DNA of 13,982 nt from JAQYVL01 sp964578935. Lineage in GTDB: Bacteria > Desulfobacterota > Desulfobacteria > Desulfobacterales > SURF-7. Below, in pieces: positions 6,265-13,982 of this stretch (positions are counted from its first letter, which is position 1; each line of letters starts with the position of its first letter). Below the pieces are notes generated by a model. That model did no database searches, had not been told where the DNA came from, and saw nothing but the letters and a program-made list of their open reading frames with translations. A program made the translations under genes and the position numbers. The stretch lies in the NCBI GenBank assembly GCA_964578935.1, contig CAZOEW010000096.1:1-13982 (forward strand), in the 5' to 3' direction.

Positions 6265-7638
6265 TTACGATTTCATATCCTTCAGTACCTGCTCTCCGAC
6301 CATCCAGACATCTCCTGCTCCAAGAGTAAGAAGGATATCTCTTTCCTTCAACGTTTCTTTCACTGCAAGAGCGGCTTCCTGATGGTTTTTTACACAGATT
6401 ACGTTTTTATGTCCGTGCGCTTTGATTCCTTCACAAACTGAATCGGAATCAACACCCTCGATTTCCTCTTCACCGGCAGCATAAATAGGAAGCACCACCA
6501 GATAATCAGACTGATAAAATGAGCGTGTAAAATCCGAAAACAACGCCTTGGTTCTGGTGTATCGGTGCGGCTGGAAAACAACTACCAGGCGTCGGTCAGG
6601 CCAGCTTTCTCTGGCGGCGGTCAGTGTCGTTTTAATCTCCGTCGGATGATGTCCGTAATCATCCATAACGCTGATTCCGTTTTTTTCTCCTTTGAGCTGA
6701 AGCCGTCTCTGGACACCCTGATGGGTTTCAAGGGCTTTCTTGATTACCTGAAAAGAAATTCCCAACTCAAGCCCGACAGCAACACTGGCCATTGCATTGT
6801 TAACATTATGTATACCCGGGAGATTCAACATGATGCCTCCCAGCCGCTTCTCATGATGGAAAACAGAAAATCTGCTTGTAGGCCCTGAAAACACGACGTC
6901 TCTTGCCTGAAAGTCCGCCTGCTTATTCAGGCCATAGGTGGTAAATCTCTTTTTAATTCCAGGGATGATCTCCTGAATTTCTTCATTGTCGAGACACAGA
7001 ACGGCAAGACCGTAAAAGGGTATTCGGTCAATGAAATCAAGAAATACCTTTTTGATCTCATCGAGATCTTTATAAAAATCAAGATGCTCTTTGTCGATAT
7101 TGGTCACAACGGCGATGGTCGGAGAGAATCTGAGGAATGATCCGTCGCTCTCATCCGCCTCGGCAACAATGTATTCTCCCCGGCCCAATACCGCGTTTGT
7201 TCCAATGCTGTTCAATCTTCCACCAATGACTACAGTTGGATCGAGACCGCCTTGCCCTAAAACAGAAGCAATAATCGAAGTAGTGGAAGTTTTACCATGC
7301 GCTCCTGCAACTGCGATGCTATATTTCAACCGCATCAGTTCAGCCAGCATTTCAGCTCTTGGAATGACGGGTATCGAGGCATTATATGCCGCTTCGACCT
7401 CGGGATTTCCCTTTTTAACCGCGGAAGAGGTAACCACGACATCGGCCCCTCGGATCTGATCTCCGGAGTGCCCGATGTAAACCGTTCCGCCAAGGCTTTC
7501 AAGGCGCCTTGTAATCCCCGATGACTTAATGTCCGAACCGGATACTTCGTATCCTAAATTTAGAAGGAGCTCCGCGATACCACTCATTCCAATTCCACCG
7601 ATTCCGACAAAATGAATATGATACTTTTTACGATACAT
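6265..7638 (-). CDS. murC: UDP-N-acetylmuramate--L-alanine ligase MurC, 457 aa
   Basis: MurC is the cytoplasmic ATP-dependent ligase that adds L-alanine to UDP-MurNAc, the first amino acid of the stem peptide. The N-terminal Rossmann domain begins HFVGIGGIGMSGIAELL (9-25). The ATP loop is AGAHGKTSTT (111-120). Other Mur ligase blocks are EADESDGSFL (160-169), TNIDKEHLDFY (179-189), DDYGHHPTEI (326-335) and FQPHRYTRT (355-363). ATG 7638 fits the family N-terminus, though no good Shine-Dalgarno sequence precedes it. The gap from murG is 28 bases. All catalytic motifs are intact. Confidence 0.97.
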   Translation of the reverse strand: MYRKKYHIHFVGIGGIGMSGIAELLLNLGYEVSGSDIKSSGITRRLESLGGTVYIGHSGDQIRGADVVVTSSAVKKGNPEVEAAYNASIPVIPRAEMLAELMRLKYSIAVAGAHGKTSTTSIIASVLGQGGLDPTVVIGGRLNSIGTNAVLGRGEYIVAEADESDGSFLRFSPTIAVVTNIDKEHLDFYKDLDEIKKVFLDFIDRIPFYGLAVLCLDNEEIQEIIPGIKKRFTTYGLNKQADFQARDVVFSGPTSRFSVFHHEKRLGGIMLNLPGIHNVNNAMASVAVGLELGISFQVIKKALETHQGVQRRLQLKGEKNGISVMDDYGHHPTEIKTTLTAARESWPDRRLVVVFQPHRYTRTKALFSDFTRSFYQSDYLVVLPIYAAGEEEIEGVDSDSVCEGIKAHGHKNVICVKNHQEAALAVKETLKERDILLTLGAGDVWMVGEQVLKDMKS

Positions 7639-7666
7639 AGAGCAATCAATAACCCATCGCCATATT

Positions 7667-8824
7667 TCAGGTGCCCGTTAAAAGGTTATAGCAGTCGTTA
7701 ATAATTTCCTCTGCGGCTTTCGGTCTTCCAAATAATTTTGATTTTTCCATCATATTTTTCAACTGTTCCGGATGTGAAGCCAGTGTTTCTATTCGGCTTG
7801 CAAGCAACTCCCCGGAAAGATCCTTTTCCTGAATCATCTCAGCAGCGGCTTGATCCACCAGTTCCTTTGCATTCATAACCTGGTGATTATCGGCAGCAAA
7901 CGGATATGGAATAAAAATCACCCCTTTCCCGATGGAAGTGACCTCGGCAACCGTAGTCGCACCCGCCCTGCAAATAATTAAATCAGCCTTACGGTAAAGA
8001 TCCGCCATGTCATGAAAAAATGCTCTTACGGTTGCGGGTATGCCGCACCTCATATACGAATCGGTTACCATCGTTTCATCCGCACTCCCGGTTTGATGAA
8101 TAAAATGATAATTACTCTCCGGATTGAGATGCTTCAGGGTATCAATAACCGCCATATTGATGCTATGGGCTCCCTGGCTCCCGCCAAGGACCAGAACAGT
8201 AAACGTTTTTCGGCCTGTCGAAACGGCGTGTCCATCCATTTTTTCCGGCACGGCCGAAGCTTCCAGTATTGCCCGCCGTACAGGATTTCCCGTCATGATC
8301 ACTTTCGCGGTATTCAACCTTTTTGACGTAGAAAAAAATGAAACATAAATCCGATCCGCCAGGTAAAATAAGATACGATTTGTGATTCCGGGTTTTAGAT
8401 TCTGCTCATGAAGGGCAATTTTTATTCCCATCAGCCAGGCCGCCAGTGCCACCGGCCCTGATGAATAACCGCCCATACCGATTACAAGATCCGGTTTGAA
8501 CCTTTTTAAAATCCGTATCGATTCGAATATGCCTTTCGGGAGTTTTGATGCGGATTTAAGCTTCATCCACAGCCCCCTGCCCTTGATGCCCTCCGCCGTG
8601 ATGGTTTCCAGATCAAACCCTTTCAGTTGAAGAACGGACCGCTCAAACCTGTTGCCGGTGTTCACAAAAAGGAGCCGGTTGTTTTGATCCCTTTCCATTA
8701 AAGCTTCCGCAATGGCTATCCCCGGAAACAGATGCCCCCCTGTTCCGCCGCCTGCAATCAGAATGTTAAAAGGAGATACGACCTCCTTTTTTCCGAATAA
8801 AAATCTTGTAATCCGGGCAGGCAT
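7667..8824 (-). CDS. murG: Lipid II synthase MurG (GlcNAc transferase), about 385 aa; start uncertain
   Basis: MurG is the membrane-associated GT-B glycosyltransferase that adds GlcNAc from UDP-GlcNAc to lipid I, giving lipid II. With the start at 8824, motifs are ILIAGGGTGGHLFPG (21-35), GMGGYSSGP (116-124), HEQN (139-142), VLGGSQGAHS (212-221), CRAGATTVAE (285-294) and PYPFAADNHQ (306-315), all intact. MurG usually begins a few residues before ILIAGGGTGGH. The ATG at 8824 gives 20 extra residues, while ATG 8923, which forms an ATGA overlap with ftsW, gives 53 extra and 418 aa in total. The longer version would include a perfect 14-bp inverted repeat (8863-8900), which argues against it; its ATGA overlap, matching the neighbours, argues for it. 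Neither start has a well-spaced ribosome-binding site. Confidence 0.93.
   Translation of the reverse strand: MPARITRFLFGKKEVVSPFNILIAGGGTGGHLFPGIAIAEALMERDQNNRLLFVNTGNRFERSVLQLKGFDLETITAEGIKGRGLWMKLKSASKLPKGIFESIRILKRFKPDLVIGMGGYSSGPVALAAWLMGIKIALHEQNLKPGITNRILFYLADRIYVSFFSTSKRLNTAKVIMTGNPVRRAILEASAVPEKMDGHAVSTGRKTFTVLVLGGSQGAHSINMAVIDTLKHLNPESNYHFIHQTGSADETMVTDSYMRCGIPATVRAFFHDMADLYRKADLIICRAGATTVAEVTSIGKGVIFIPYPFAADNHQVMNAKELVDQAAAEMIQEKDLSGELLASRIETLASHPEQLKNMMEKSKLFGRPKAAEEIINDCYNLLTGT
8768..8790 (-). other. Hairpin holding an orphan Shine-Dalgarno sequence at the murG 5' end
   Basis: AAAAGGAG (8790-8783) and CTCCTTTT (8775-8768) form a perfect 8-bp stem with a 7-base loop. The left side with the loop includes AAGGAGG, a full Shine-Dalgarno sequence, but no ATG, GTG or TTG follows at a useful distance. 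It lies in murG codons just before the ILIAGGGTGGH block. It could be a pause or remnant site. Role unknown. Confidence 0.4.
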
Positions 8825-8862
8825 CGATCCTGAACTTTTCTTTCCGCCGGTTTCGCTGATAG

Positions 8863-8900
8863 AAAGATAATGAGGAGCAAGGATGTTCCTCATTATCTTT
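8863..8900 (-). repeat. Perfect 14-bp inverted repeat at the ftsW-murG junction
   Basis: AAAGATAATGAGGA (8900-8887, and again as its complement at 8863-8876) forms a perfect 14-bp stem around a 10-base loop. It begins 19 bases after the ftsW stop. On the plus strand the stem is followed by five T. On the transcribed minus strand the tail is CTATC, so it is not a clean terminator for the operon. It probably folds in the mRNA as an attenuator, processing or stability element, and it marks this stretch as non-coding in character. Confidence 0.65.
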
Positions 8901-8919
8901 TTATGGGCATATGAAAAAT

Positions 8920-10035
8920 TCATCTGGTATGAGATGCTCCTATATTCATTAAAATCCCGATACACGCCATATTGATAAGCAAAGAACTTCCGCCGTAACT
9001 CAAAAAAGGCAGCGCGAGTCCTTTTGGCGGCAGCAGTCCCATTGCCACCCCCATGTTTATGCATATCTGAAGTCCCATGGCCGTCGTAATACCCAGGGCA
9101 ACAAATGAGCCGAAAAGATCTTCGGTTTTTTTTGAAATGATGATCCCTCTCCACAAAATTACAATGTATAATCCGATGATAAAAAGAACCCCGAAAAACC
9201 CCAACTCCTCACCGACAACCGAAAAAATAAAATCCGTATGGGGTTCGGGAAGGTAAAAAAGTTTCTGATAACCCTGCCCGATACCGGAACCGAAGATGCC
9301 CCCCGAGCCAAAAGCCATAAGCGAATGGACAACCTGGTAGCCCTCATCGGCTGAGTGGCTCCACGGATCCATAAAACTCAAAACCCGTTTCATTCGATAT
9401 GTTGCGTTCTGCATGAGATAAACCGCCATCGGCAGAACAACCAATAACCCCGAAAGAAGATGTGTAATTCTGACACCTCCGGAAAACATCATGATCCAGG
9501 TAAGTACGCAAAGGATGATTACAGAACCAAAATCCGGTTGAATCAGGATCAGCAAGGTATAAATCGATAAAACGAAAACATGCGGCAGAAAACCAATTGA
9601 GAATTCTTTTATTTTCTCCTGCTTTTTGCTCATGGAATAGGCCAGATAGATGATCATGGAAAACCTTGCAAATTCCGACGGCTGAAAAGAGAGGCCGAAA
9701 AACCGGATCCATCTGTCGGCTCCTCCCGCCGAATATCCGATATCCGGCACTTTCACCAGAGAGAGCATCACAAAAGAACTGAATAGAATGATGTATGAAA
9801 GAGATCTGAACAGCCGGTATGGTGTATGACGTAATATGACAAGTGCAACAATACCGGCAAGCGCAAAGATACCCTGCTTTTTCAAAAAATAGCTGTCTGT
9901 CCCGAACTTTTTAAAAGCCATGGCTGAACTCGCGCTGTATACCATTACGATACCGATCCCCACCAGGATAAGTACCGGAAAAAGTAGTTTTATATCATAG
10001 GAGATGGATTCCGATTTTAGTCCTGAAATTTTCAC
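8920..10035 (-). CDS. ftsW: Septal peptidoglycan glycosyltransferase FtsW (SEDS family), 371 aa
   Basis: FtsW is the multi-pass SEDS glycosyltransferase that polymerises lipid II at the septum together with its transpeptidase partner FtsI. Long hydrophobic helices run through the protein, starting at about 17-36. Signature blocks are GGADRWIRFFGLSFQPSEFA (104-123), IQPDFGS (165-171), EPHTDFIFSVVGEELGFFG (264-282, with the likely catalytic Asp268) and GLLPPKGLALPFLSYGGSS (333-351). It is FtsW rather than RodA by its place in the dcw cluster. A TTG at 10041 is possible, but GTG 10035 has AGGAG (10044-10048) 8 bases upstream and forms a GTGA overlap with the murD stop, so it is preferred. Confidence 0.95.
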   Translation of the reverse strand: MKISGLKSESISYDIKLLFPVLILVGIGIVMVYSASSAMAFKKFGTDSYFLKKQGIFALAGIVALVILRHTPYRLFRSLSYIILFSSFVMLSLVKVPDIGYSAGGADRWIRFFGLSFQPSEFARFSMIIYLAYSMSKKQEKIKEFSIGFLPHVFVLSIYTLLILIQPDFGSVIILCVLTWIMMFSGGVRITHLLSGLLVVLPMAVYLMQNATYRMKRVLSFMDPWSHSADEGYQVVHSLMAFGSGGIFGSGIGQGYQKLFYLPEPHTDFIFSVVGEELGFFGVLFIIGLYIVILWRGIIISKKTEDLFGSFVALGITTAMGLQICINMGVAMGLLPPKGLALPFLSYGGSSLLINMACIGILMNIGASHTR

Positions 10036-11408
10036 GAACAACTCTCCTGAATACTGTATACGGCTCTGCAGAAAGCATCACCCCGCTGCGCATAGCTTTC
10101 AAACATATCGAAACTGGAGCATGCAGGAGAAAGAAGAACCGAATCTTCCGGGATCGCTCTTTTATGAGCGAAAAGAACCGCCTCTTCAATCGATTCCGCT
10201 TCTACTGTTTTCGTAAAACGGCCAATGGCGTCTGAAATAATTTTTTTGGCTTCGCCAATAACAATGAGAAGCCTGACCTTCTTTGTAATCTGCTCTTTCA
10301 GAATATCATATCCACCGCCCTTATCACGGCCTCCCATGATCAGAATGACACCTCCCGAAAAAGCCTCGAGCGCCCTTAAAACGGCGTCAACATTGGTGGC
10401 CTTGGAGTCGTCAAAATACCGCACGTTGTCAATTGTCGTGACATACTCGAGGCGGTGCGAAAGTCCTTTGAAGTCGTCCAGTGCAGACTGAATCCCCTTT
10501 ATGCTTCCCCCTGCAGCTAAAGCTGCAAGTGATGCCGCCGCAATATTTTCATGATTATGTTTGCCTTTGAGAGCTGTCCGGGAAAGATCGATGGCCTCTT
10601 TTCCCTCCCCATAACATTCCGGAAGAATGATTCTTTCGCGATCGATCACGGCTCCTTTTTCGTTCTTTTCCACTTGATTGAAAAACAGTTCCCTCGCTTT
10701 TATTTTTCCGGCCATCCCGCGAATAAACGGATCGGATCCATTTAAAACCGCATAATCTCTTTCGGTCTGATTGAGGAAGATCCTCGCCTTGGATTTCGCA
10801 TACTCCGCAAAGCCTTCATACCGGTCCAGATGGTCCTCCGTTACATTCAGCAATACACTGATATGGGGTCTGAACTTCTCTATCGTATCAAGCTGGAAAC
10901 TGCTTACTTCTGCTACAACCCGATCGGCTTTTTCCTTCAGGCCGGCATATTCGATCAGTGGTGTACCGATATTGCCTCCTGTAAACACATTGAAACCGGA
11001 ATACTCCAGCATCCTTGCAGTCAATTGTGTCGTCGTTGTTTTCCCGTTTGTTCCGGTAATTGCGATAATGGGTTCCTGAATAAACCTTGCAGCGAGTTCT
11101 ATTTCACCGAGTACCGGAATCCCTTTTTCAAAAGCATGGCGGACCGGCTTGATTTTATGAGAAACACCCGGACTCAGGATGATCATATCCGAACCTTCTA
11201 CGGTTTCGATCCTGTGTTCTCCCAGCTCCATCCGGACTCCCATTTCACGGATCTTTGCGCTGAACGGCGCAAGCTTTTTCTCGTCCGCCATATCCGTAAC
11301 CGTTACAACGGCACCCCTTTCGGTCAAAAAACGGGACACCGCGAAACCGGAACTGCCGAGACCAAAAACCAGGATATGTCTGTTTTGAAAATCCTCTATA
11401 AATTTCAA
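10032..11408 (-). CDS. murD: UDP-N-acetylmuramoylalanine--D-glutamate ligase MurD, 458 aa
   Basis: MurD is the cytoplasmic ATP-dependent ligase that adds D-glutamate to UDP-MurNAc-L-Ala. The N-terminal domain begins HILVFGLGSSGFAVSRFL (11-28). The ATP loop is ITGTNGKTTTT (117-127). EVSSFQLD (167-174) and NVTEDHLDRY (188-197) follow, and Lys207 in SKARIF fits the carbamylated lysine. The last domain has HRLEYV (318-323), DDSKATN (333-339) and LSPACSSFDMFESYAQRGDAF (426-446). The start is TTG 11408: it has GGGGG (11413-11417) 4 bases upstream, and the frame closes upstream before any other start. It lies 22 bases after mraY. Confidence 0.96.
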   Translation of the reverse strand: MKFIEDFQNRHILVFGLGSSGFAVSRFLTERGAVVTVTDMADEKKLAPFSAKIREMGVRMELGEHRIETVEGSDMIILSPGVSHKIKPVRHAFEKGIPVLGEIELAARFIQEPIIAITGTNGKTTTTQLTARMLEYSGFNVFTGGNIGTPLIEYAGLKEKADRVVAEVSSFQLDTIEKFRPHISVLLNVTEDHLDRYEGFAEYAKSKARIFLNQTERDYAVLNGSDPFIRGMAGKIKARELFFNQVEKNEKGAVIDRERIILPECYGEGKEAIDLSRTALKGKHNHENIAAASLAALAAGGSIKGIQSALDDFKGLSHRLEYVTTIDNVRYFDDSKATNVDAVLRALEAFSGGVILIMGGRDKGGGYDILKEQITKKVRLLIVIGEAKKIISDAIGRFTKTVEAESIEEAVLFAHKRAIPEDSVLLSPACSSFDMFESYAQRGDAFCRAVYSIQESCS

Positions 11409-11430
11409 AAAACCCCCTGAACCCTTTTTT

Positions 11431-12510
11431 CTATCTCATCTTCAGCGTACTCATTGAAATCAGCGCCAGTGCGATGGAAATGATCCAGAACCGCACAATG
11501 ACTTTGGGCTCCGGCCATCCCTTCAGCTCAAAATGATGATGAAGGGGTGCCATTCTGAAAATTCGACGACCCTTTGTCATCTTGAAGTAGCCCACCTGAA
11601 AGATGACGGAAAGGGCTTCAATGACGAAAAGTCCCCCTACGATCACCAGAAGAATTTCCTGTTTTGTAATTACGGCCACGACACCCAACATGGCACCCAG
11701 CGGCAAAGAACCTACATCTCCCATAAAAATTTGTGCGGGATACGTATTAAACCAGAGGAAACCCAGAGTCGCCCCCGCAAGCGCACCGCAGAAAACTGTA
11801 ATTTCACCACCCCCGGTGACGTAAGTAATCTGAAGGTATTCCGCAATCATTGCATGCCCTGCGACATAGGCGAATACCATGTATGTAACGGATGCGATCA
11901 GAACAGGACCCGCTGCAAGACCGTCAAGCCCATCGGTCAGATTCACGGCATTGGAAGTCCCGACAATCACAAGGGCTGCGAACGGAATATACAGGATGCC
12001 GAGATCGGGAGAGAAAGCCTTCAGAAAAGGTACGGTTACAATGGTGCTGAAATCCGGATTGCTGTAAAGCAGGGTTCCTGTCAGCAAGCCAAGAACAAGC
12101 TGAAGTAAAAATTTATTTCTTGCGCTGAGACCCTTGTTCTGTTTTTTAATCTGCATGAGGAAATCATCTATAAATCCGATGGCGGCATACCCCACTGTAA
12201 CAAAAATGACGATCCATATATAATGATTGGTCAAATCCGCCCATAAAAGCGTTGACAGAAGTACGGAAAAAATGATCAGGACCCCCCCCATCGTGGGAGT
12301 CCCGGCTTTATCGAAATGCGACTTCGGCCCTTCCTTTCTGATGAACTGACCGATCTGCAAATTACGGAGTTTATGGATCACCCAGGGACCGAGAAAAAAA
12401 CAGACCAGAAAAGCCGTCAGGCTGACATAGATCGTCCTGAAGGTGATATACCGGAAAACGTTAAAAGCCGATATTTCCGTATGCAGCGGATATAGAAAGT
12501 GATAGATCAT
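11431..12510 (-). CDS. mraY: Phospho-N-acetylmuramoyl-pentapeptide transferase MraY, 359 aa
   Basis: MraY is the polytopic inner-membrane enzyme that moves phospho-MurNAc-pentapeptide from UDP to undecaprenyl phosphate, giving lipid I. Motifs are GPKSHFDKAGTPTMGG (61-76), the DD pair D115-D116 in GFIDDFLM, SNAVNLTDGLDGLAAG (186-201), FMGDVGSLPLG (262-272, with Asp265) and the histidine motif APLHHHFE (321-328). About ten membrane helices are evident. ATG 12510 overlaps the murF stop as ATGA, so translation is probably coupled to murF. Length equals the usual 360 residues. A run of eight G (12292-12299) lies in the TPTMGG codons. Confidence 0.97.
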   Translation of the reverse strand: MIYHFLYPLHTEISAFNVFRYITFRTIYVSLTAFLVCFFLGPWVIHKLRNLQIGQFIRKEGPKSHFDKAGTPTMGGVLIIFSVLLSTLLWADLTNHYIWIVIFVTVGYAAIGFIDDFLMQIKKQNKGLSARNKFLLQLVLGLLTGTLLYSNPDFSTIVTVPFLKAFSPDLGILYIPFAALVIVGTSNAVNLTDGLDGLAAGPVLIASVTYMVFAYVAGHAMIAEYLQITYVTGGGEITVFCGALAGATLGFLWFNTYPAQIFMGDVGSLPLGAMLGVVAVITKQEILLVIVGGLFVIEALSVIFQVGYFKMTKGRRIFRMAPLHHHFELKGWPEPKVIVRFWIISIALALISMSTLKMR

Positions 12511-13925
12511 GATTGTAAAAATTCCTCTTTAAGTTCCTCAACGATCTCTTCCATTTTCATTGCTCTGGAACCTTTAACCAATACCCAGTCTCCCGGCTCA
12601 AGGCTTTTTTTCAGATGTGCCAGCATCTCTTTTCTGGAGCCGGTGAAAATCGAGCTCTGATTCATCCCTTTTGAATGGGCTCCTTCGGCAACCGATTCCG
12701 AAAACCGACCGGTTGCATAGAGCCGAGAGATGCCTGATTCAGCTGCAAATTCTCCGATTTTTTTGTGCATCTCTTCCGAATACTCTCCGAGTTCAAACAT
12801 GTCTCCCAGAACCAGGAACCCTCTTGCCCCGCCCTTGATCGAGGTAAGCGATCGAATGGCGCTCTTTACCGAATCCGGATTTGCATTGTACGTATCATCA
12901 ATAAGGTTGATACCGGTTTTCAGCCTGTGTATGTTCATCCTGCCCTTGATCGGCCGAAATTTTTCAATCCCTTCTTTAATAGCCTCGGCAGGGAGGCCGG
13001 CAAGATATCCGGAGGCCGCCGCCGCGAGGGAGTTTGAAACCATAAAATCTCCGCAGGCCTCGAAATCGATCGGTATTTCCGCATCCGGAAGAATCAGTGT
13101 AAAATGGATCCGGTTTCCCTCCTGTTTAAACGAAGTCCCCCGGACAGCCGCTTTTTCTGAAATTCCATAGAGCAGCACCTTCACTCCGGCATTCTTGGAG
13201 AGTTTTAAAATACGAGGGTCATCAGCGTTCAGGACCGCCGTGCCTCCTGGATTGATTTCCGAAAGGAGTTCTCCTTTTGCCTTCATCACTCCCTCTATGG
13301 ACCCTAACCCCGCAAGATGCGCCGGTCCGATATTTGTGATTACGCCGATATCCGGCAGGCATATTCTTGCAAGGTCTCTAATTTCTCCGACATGGTTCAT
13401 TCCCAGTTCCACAACAGCCCACTTGTGACCTTTCTCGAGCCGGAGAAGCGTCAGGGGGAGACCGATCTCGTTATTATAATTTCCCATGGTTGACAGCGTG
13501 GAAAATTTCTGTTCCATCACGCTTGAAATCAGTGAACGGGTAGTTGTTTTCCCGCTTGAACCCGTAACCGCTATCAGATGGACACCCGATCTTTTCCTCT
13601 GAAATGTAGCCAGTTTCCCAAGCGCTTTGGTCGTATCGTCAACAGCCACAAAAACACGCCGTTTATCCTTCCCGTCAGATGATATGAATTTTTTTGAATG
13701 CTTTTTGTCTATTATAAAACCACGCACATCCTTTTGGATGATATCTCTGATAAAGTCGTGACCGTCATGCGCTTCTCCGACAATCGCAACAAAAAACTCC
13801 TCCTTGTTGATTTTTCTGGAATCAATGGACACGCCCCCAAACACATGGGTTTGATCCCCAGACAACAGTTCACCGCCGGTAGCGGTCAGGATATCCTGGA
13901 CTGTAAAAGGAAGAGGTCGATTCAT
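12507..13925 (-). CDS. murF: UDP-MurNAc-tripeptide--D-Ala-D-Ala ligase MurF, 472 aa
   Basis: MurF is the cytoplasmic ATP-dependent ligase that adds the D-Ala-D-Ala dipeptide, completing UDP-MurNAc-pentapeptide. The N-terminal domain has GVSIDSRKI (31-39). The ATP loop is VTGSSGKTTTR (120-130). MGNYNNEIGLPLTLL (147-161), ELGMNHVGEI (173-182) and NIGPAHLAGLGS (198-209) follow, with Lys217 in KAKGEL as the likely carbamylated lysine. The C-terminal domain has DDTYNANPDS (343-352), LGDMFELGEYSEEMH (373-387) and VKGSRAMKME (450-459). ATG 13925 overlaps the murE stop as ATGA and has only a weak upstream AAGGG. The D-Ala-D-Ala ligase that supplies its substrate is not in this window. Confidence 0.97.
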   Translation of the reverse strand: MNRPLPFTVQDILTATGGELLSGDQTHVFGGVSIDSRKINKEEFFVAIVGEAHDGHDFIRDIIQKDVRGFIIDKKHSKKFISSDGKDKRRVFVAVDDTTKALGKLATFQRKRSGVHLIAVTGSSGKTTTRSLISSVMEQKFSTLSTMGNYNNEIGLPLTLLRLEKGHKWAVVELGMNHVGEIRDLARICLPDIGVITNIGPAHLAGLGSIEGVMKAKGELLSEINPGGTAVLNADDPRILKLSKNAGVKVLLYGISEKAAVRGTSFKQEGNRIHFTLILPDAEIPIDFEACGDFMVSNSLAAAASGYLAGLPAEAIKEGIEKFRPIKGRMNIHRLKTGINLIDDTYNANPDSVKSAIRSLTSIKGGARGFLVLGDMFELGEYSEEMHKKIGEFAAESGISRLYATGRFSESVAEGAHSKGMNQSSIFTGSRKEMLAHLKKSLEPGDWVLVKGSRAMKMEEIVEELKEEFLQS

Positions 13926-13982
13926 ATGCCCTTATTTTTTAATGCGTTTTCCGCTACAATACGATCGTCGAAAGGAAATTTT
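13922..13982 (-). CDS. murE: MurE C-terminus (partial; 5' part beyond the window)
   Basis: The minus-strand frame from 13981 reads KFPFDDRIVAENALKNKGI and ends at TGA 13924-13922. FDDR followed by VA and an A-L pair is the usual end of MurE, the ligase that adds the third stem-peptide residue to UDP-MurNAc-L-Ala-D-Glu. Its position just before murF is the standard dcw order. The stop overlaps the murF ATG as ATGA. Only 19 residues are visible, so specificity for the diamino acid cannot be read here. Confidence 0.85.
   Translation of the reverse strand, partial: KFPFDDRIVAENALKNKGI

Noticed and set aside
7639..7666. Five-codon frame (MAMGY) between murG and murC
   Set aside because: Too short, and no ribosome-binding site or regulatory residue pattern supports a leader peptide.
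8825..9154. Upstream extension of the murG frame to 9154 (495 aa)
   Set aside because: Most of it overlaps well-conserved ftsW coding sequence, and MurG homology starts only near 8765.

Overview
The window is the downstream two thirds of a division and cell wall (dcw) cluster, read almost entirely from the minus strand. In transcription order (right to left) it holds the last codons of murE, then murF, mraY, murD, ftsW, murG, murC, murB, ftsQ, ftsA, ftsZ and a radical SAM gene. The gene order, the FtsZ tail ending LDIPTFLRRKAD, the moderate GC content and the absence of ddl between murB and ftsQ suggest a Gram-negative, probably anaerobic bacterium of the former Deltaproteobacteria (Desulfobacterota, possibly Desulfobacterales). 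This placement is inference from the look of the proteins, not from a search. I see no mobile element, CRISPR array, tRNA or rRNA.

Layout: bases 13922-13982 are the murE tail. From 13925 to 7667, murF, mraY, murD, ftsW and murG are packed with 4-base stop/start overlaps or very short gaps. They make and flip or polymerise the lipid-linked peptidoglycan precursor (MurF, MraY and MurG make UDP-MurNAc-pentapeptide, lipid I and lipid II; FtsW polymerises at the septum). From 7638 to 5302, murC and murB encode earlier cytoplasmic steps. From 5312 to 1930, ftsQ, ftsA and ftsZ encode the divisome: FtsQ is the membrane POTRA protein, FtsA the membrane anchor and FtsZ the GTPase ring. The one sizeable gap (3118-3217, between ftsA and ftsZ) has a candidate ftsZ promoter, a palindrome, an 8-base direct repeat and a hairpin. 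Bases 1899-181 encode a radical SAM protein of an uncharacterised family with a C-terminal cysteine cluster, in the same reading frame as ftsZ. Bases 1-186 hold an open plus-strand frame that may be the 3' end of a convergent gene.

Several starts were moved on Shine-Dalgarno and overlap evidence: ftsZ to ATG 3117, ftsQ to TTG 5312, ftsW to GTG 10035 and murG to ATG 8824 (or 8923). Four genes use GTG or TTG starts (murD, ftsW, ftsQ, ftsA).

The enzymes and divisome proteins are ordinary. What deserves a second look is the regulation and the last gene. A textbook intrinsic terminator lies inside the radical SAM coding sequence. A perfect 14-bp inverted repeat sits at the ftsW-murG junction where the murG start is unclear. 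A second hairpin with an orphan Shine-Dalgarno sequence lies in murG codons. The ftsA-ftsZ gap looks like an ftsZ control region.
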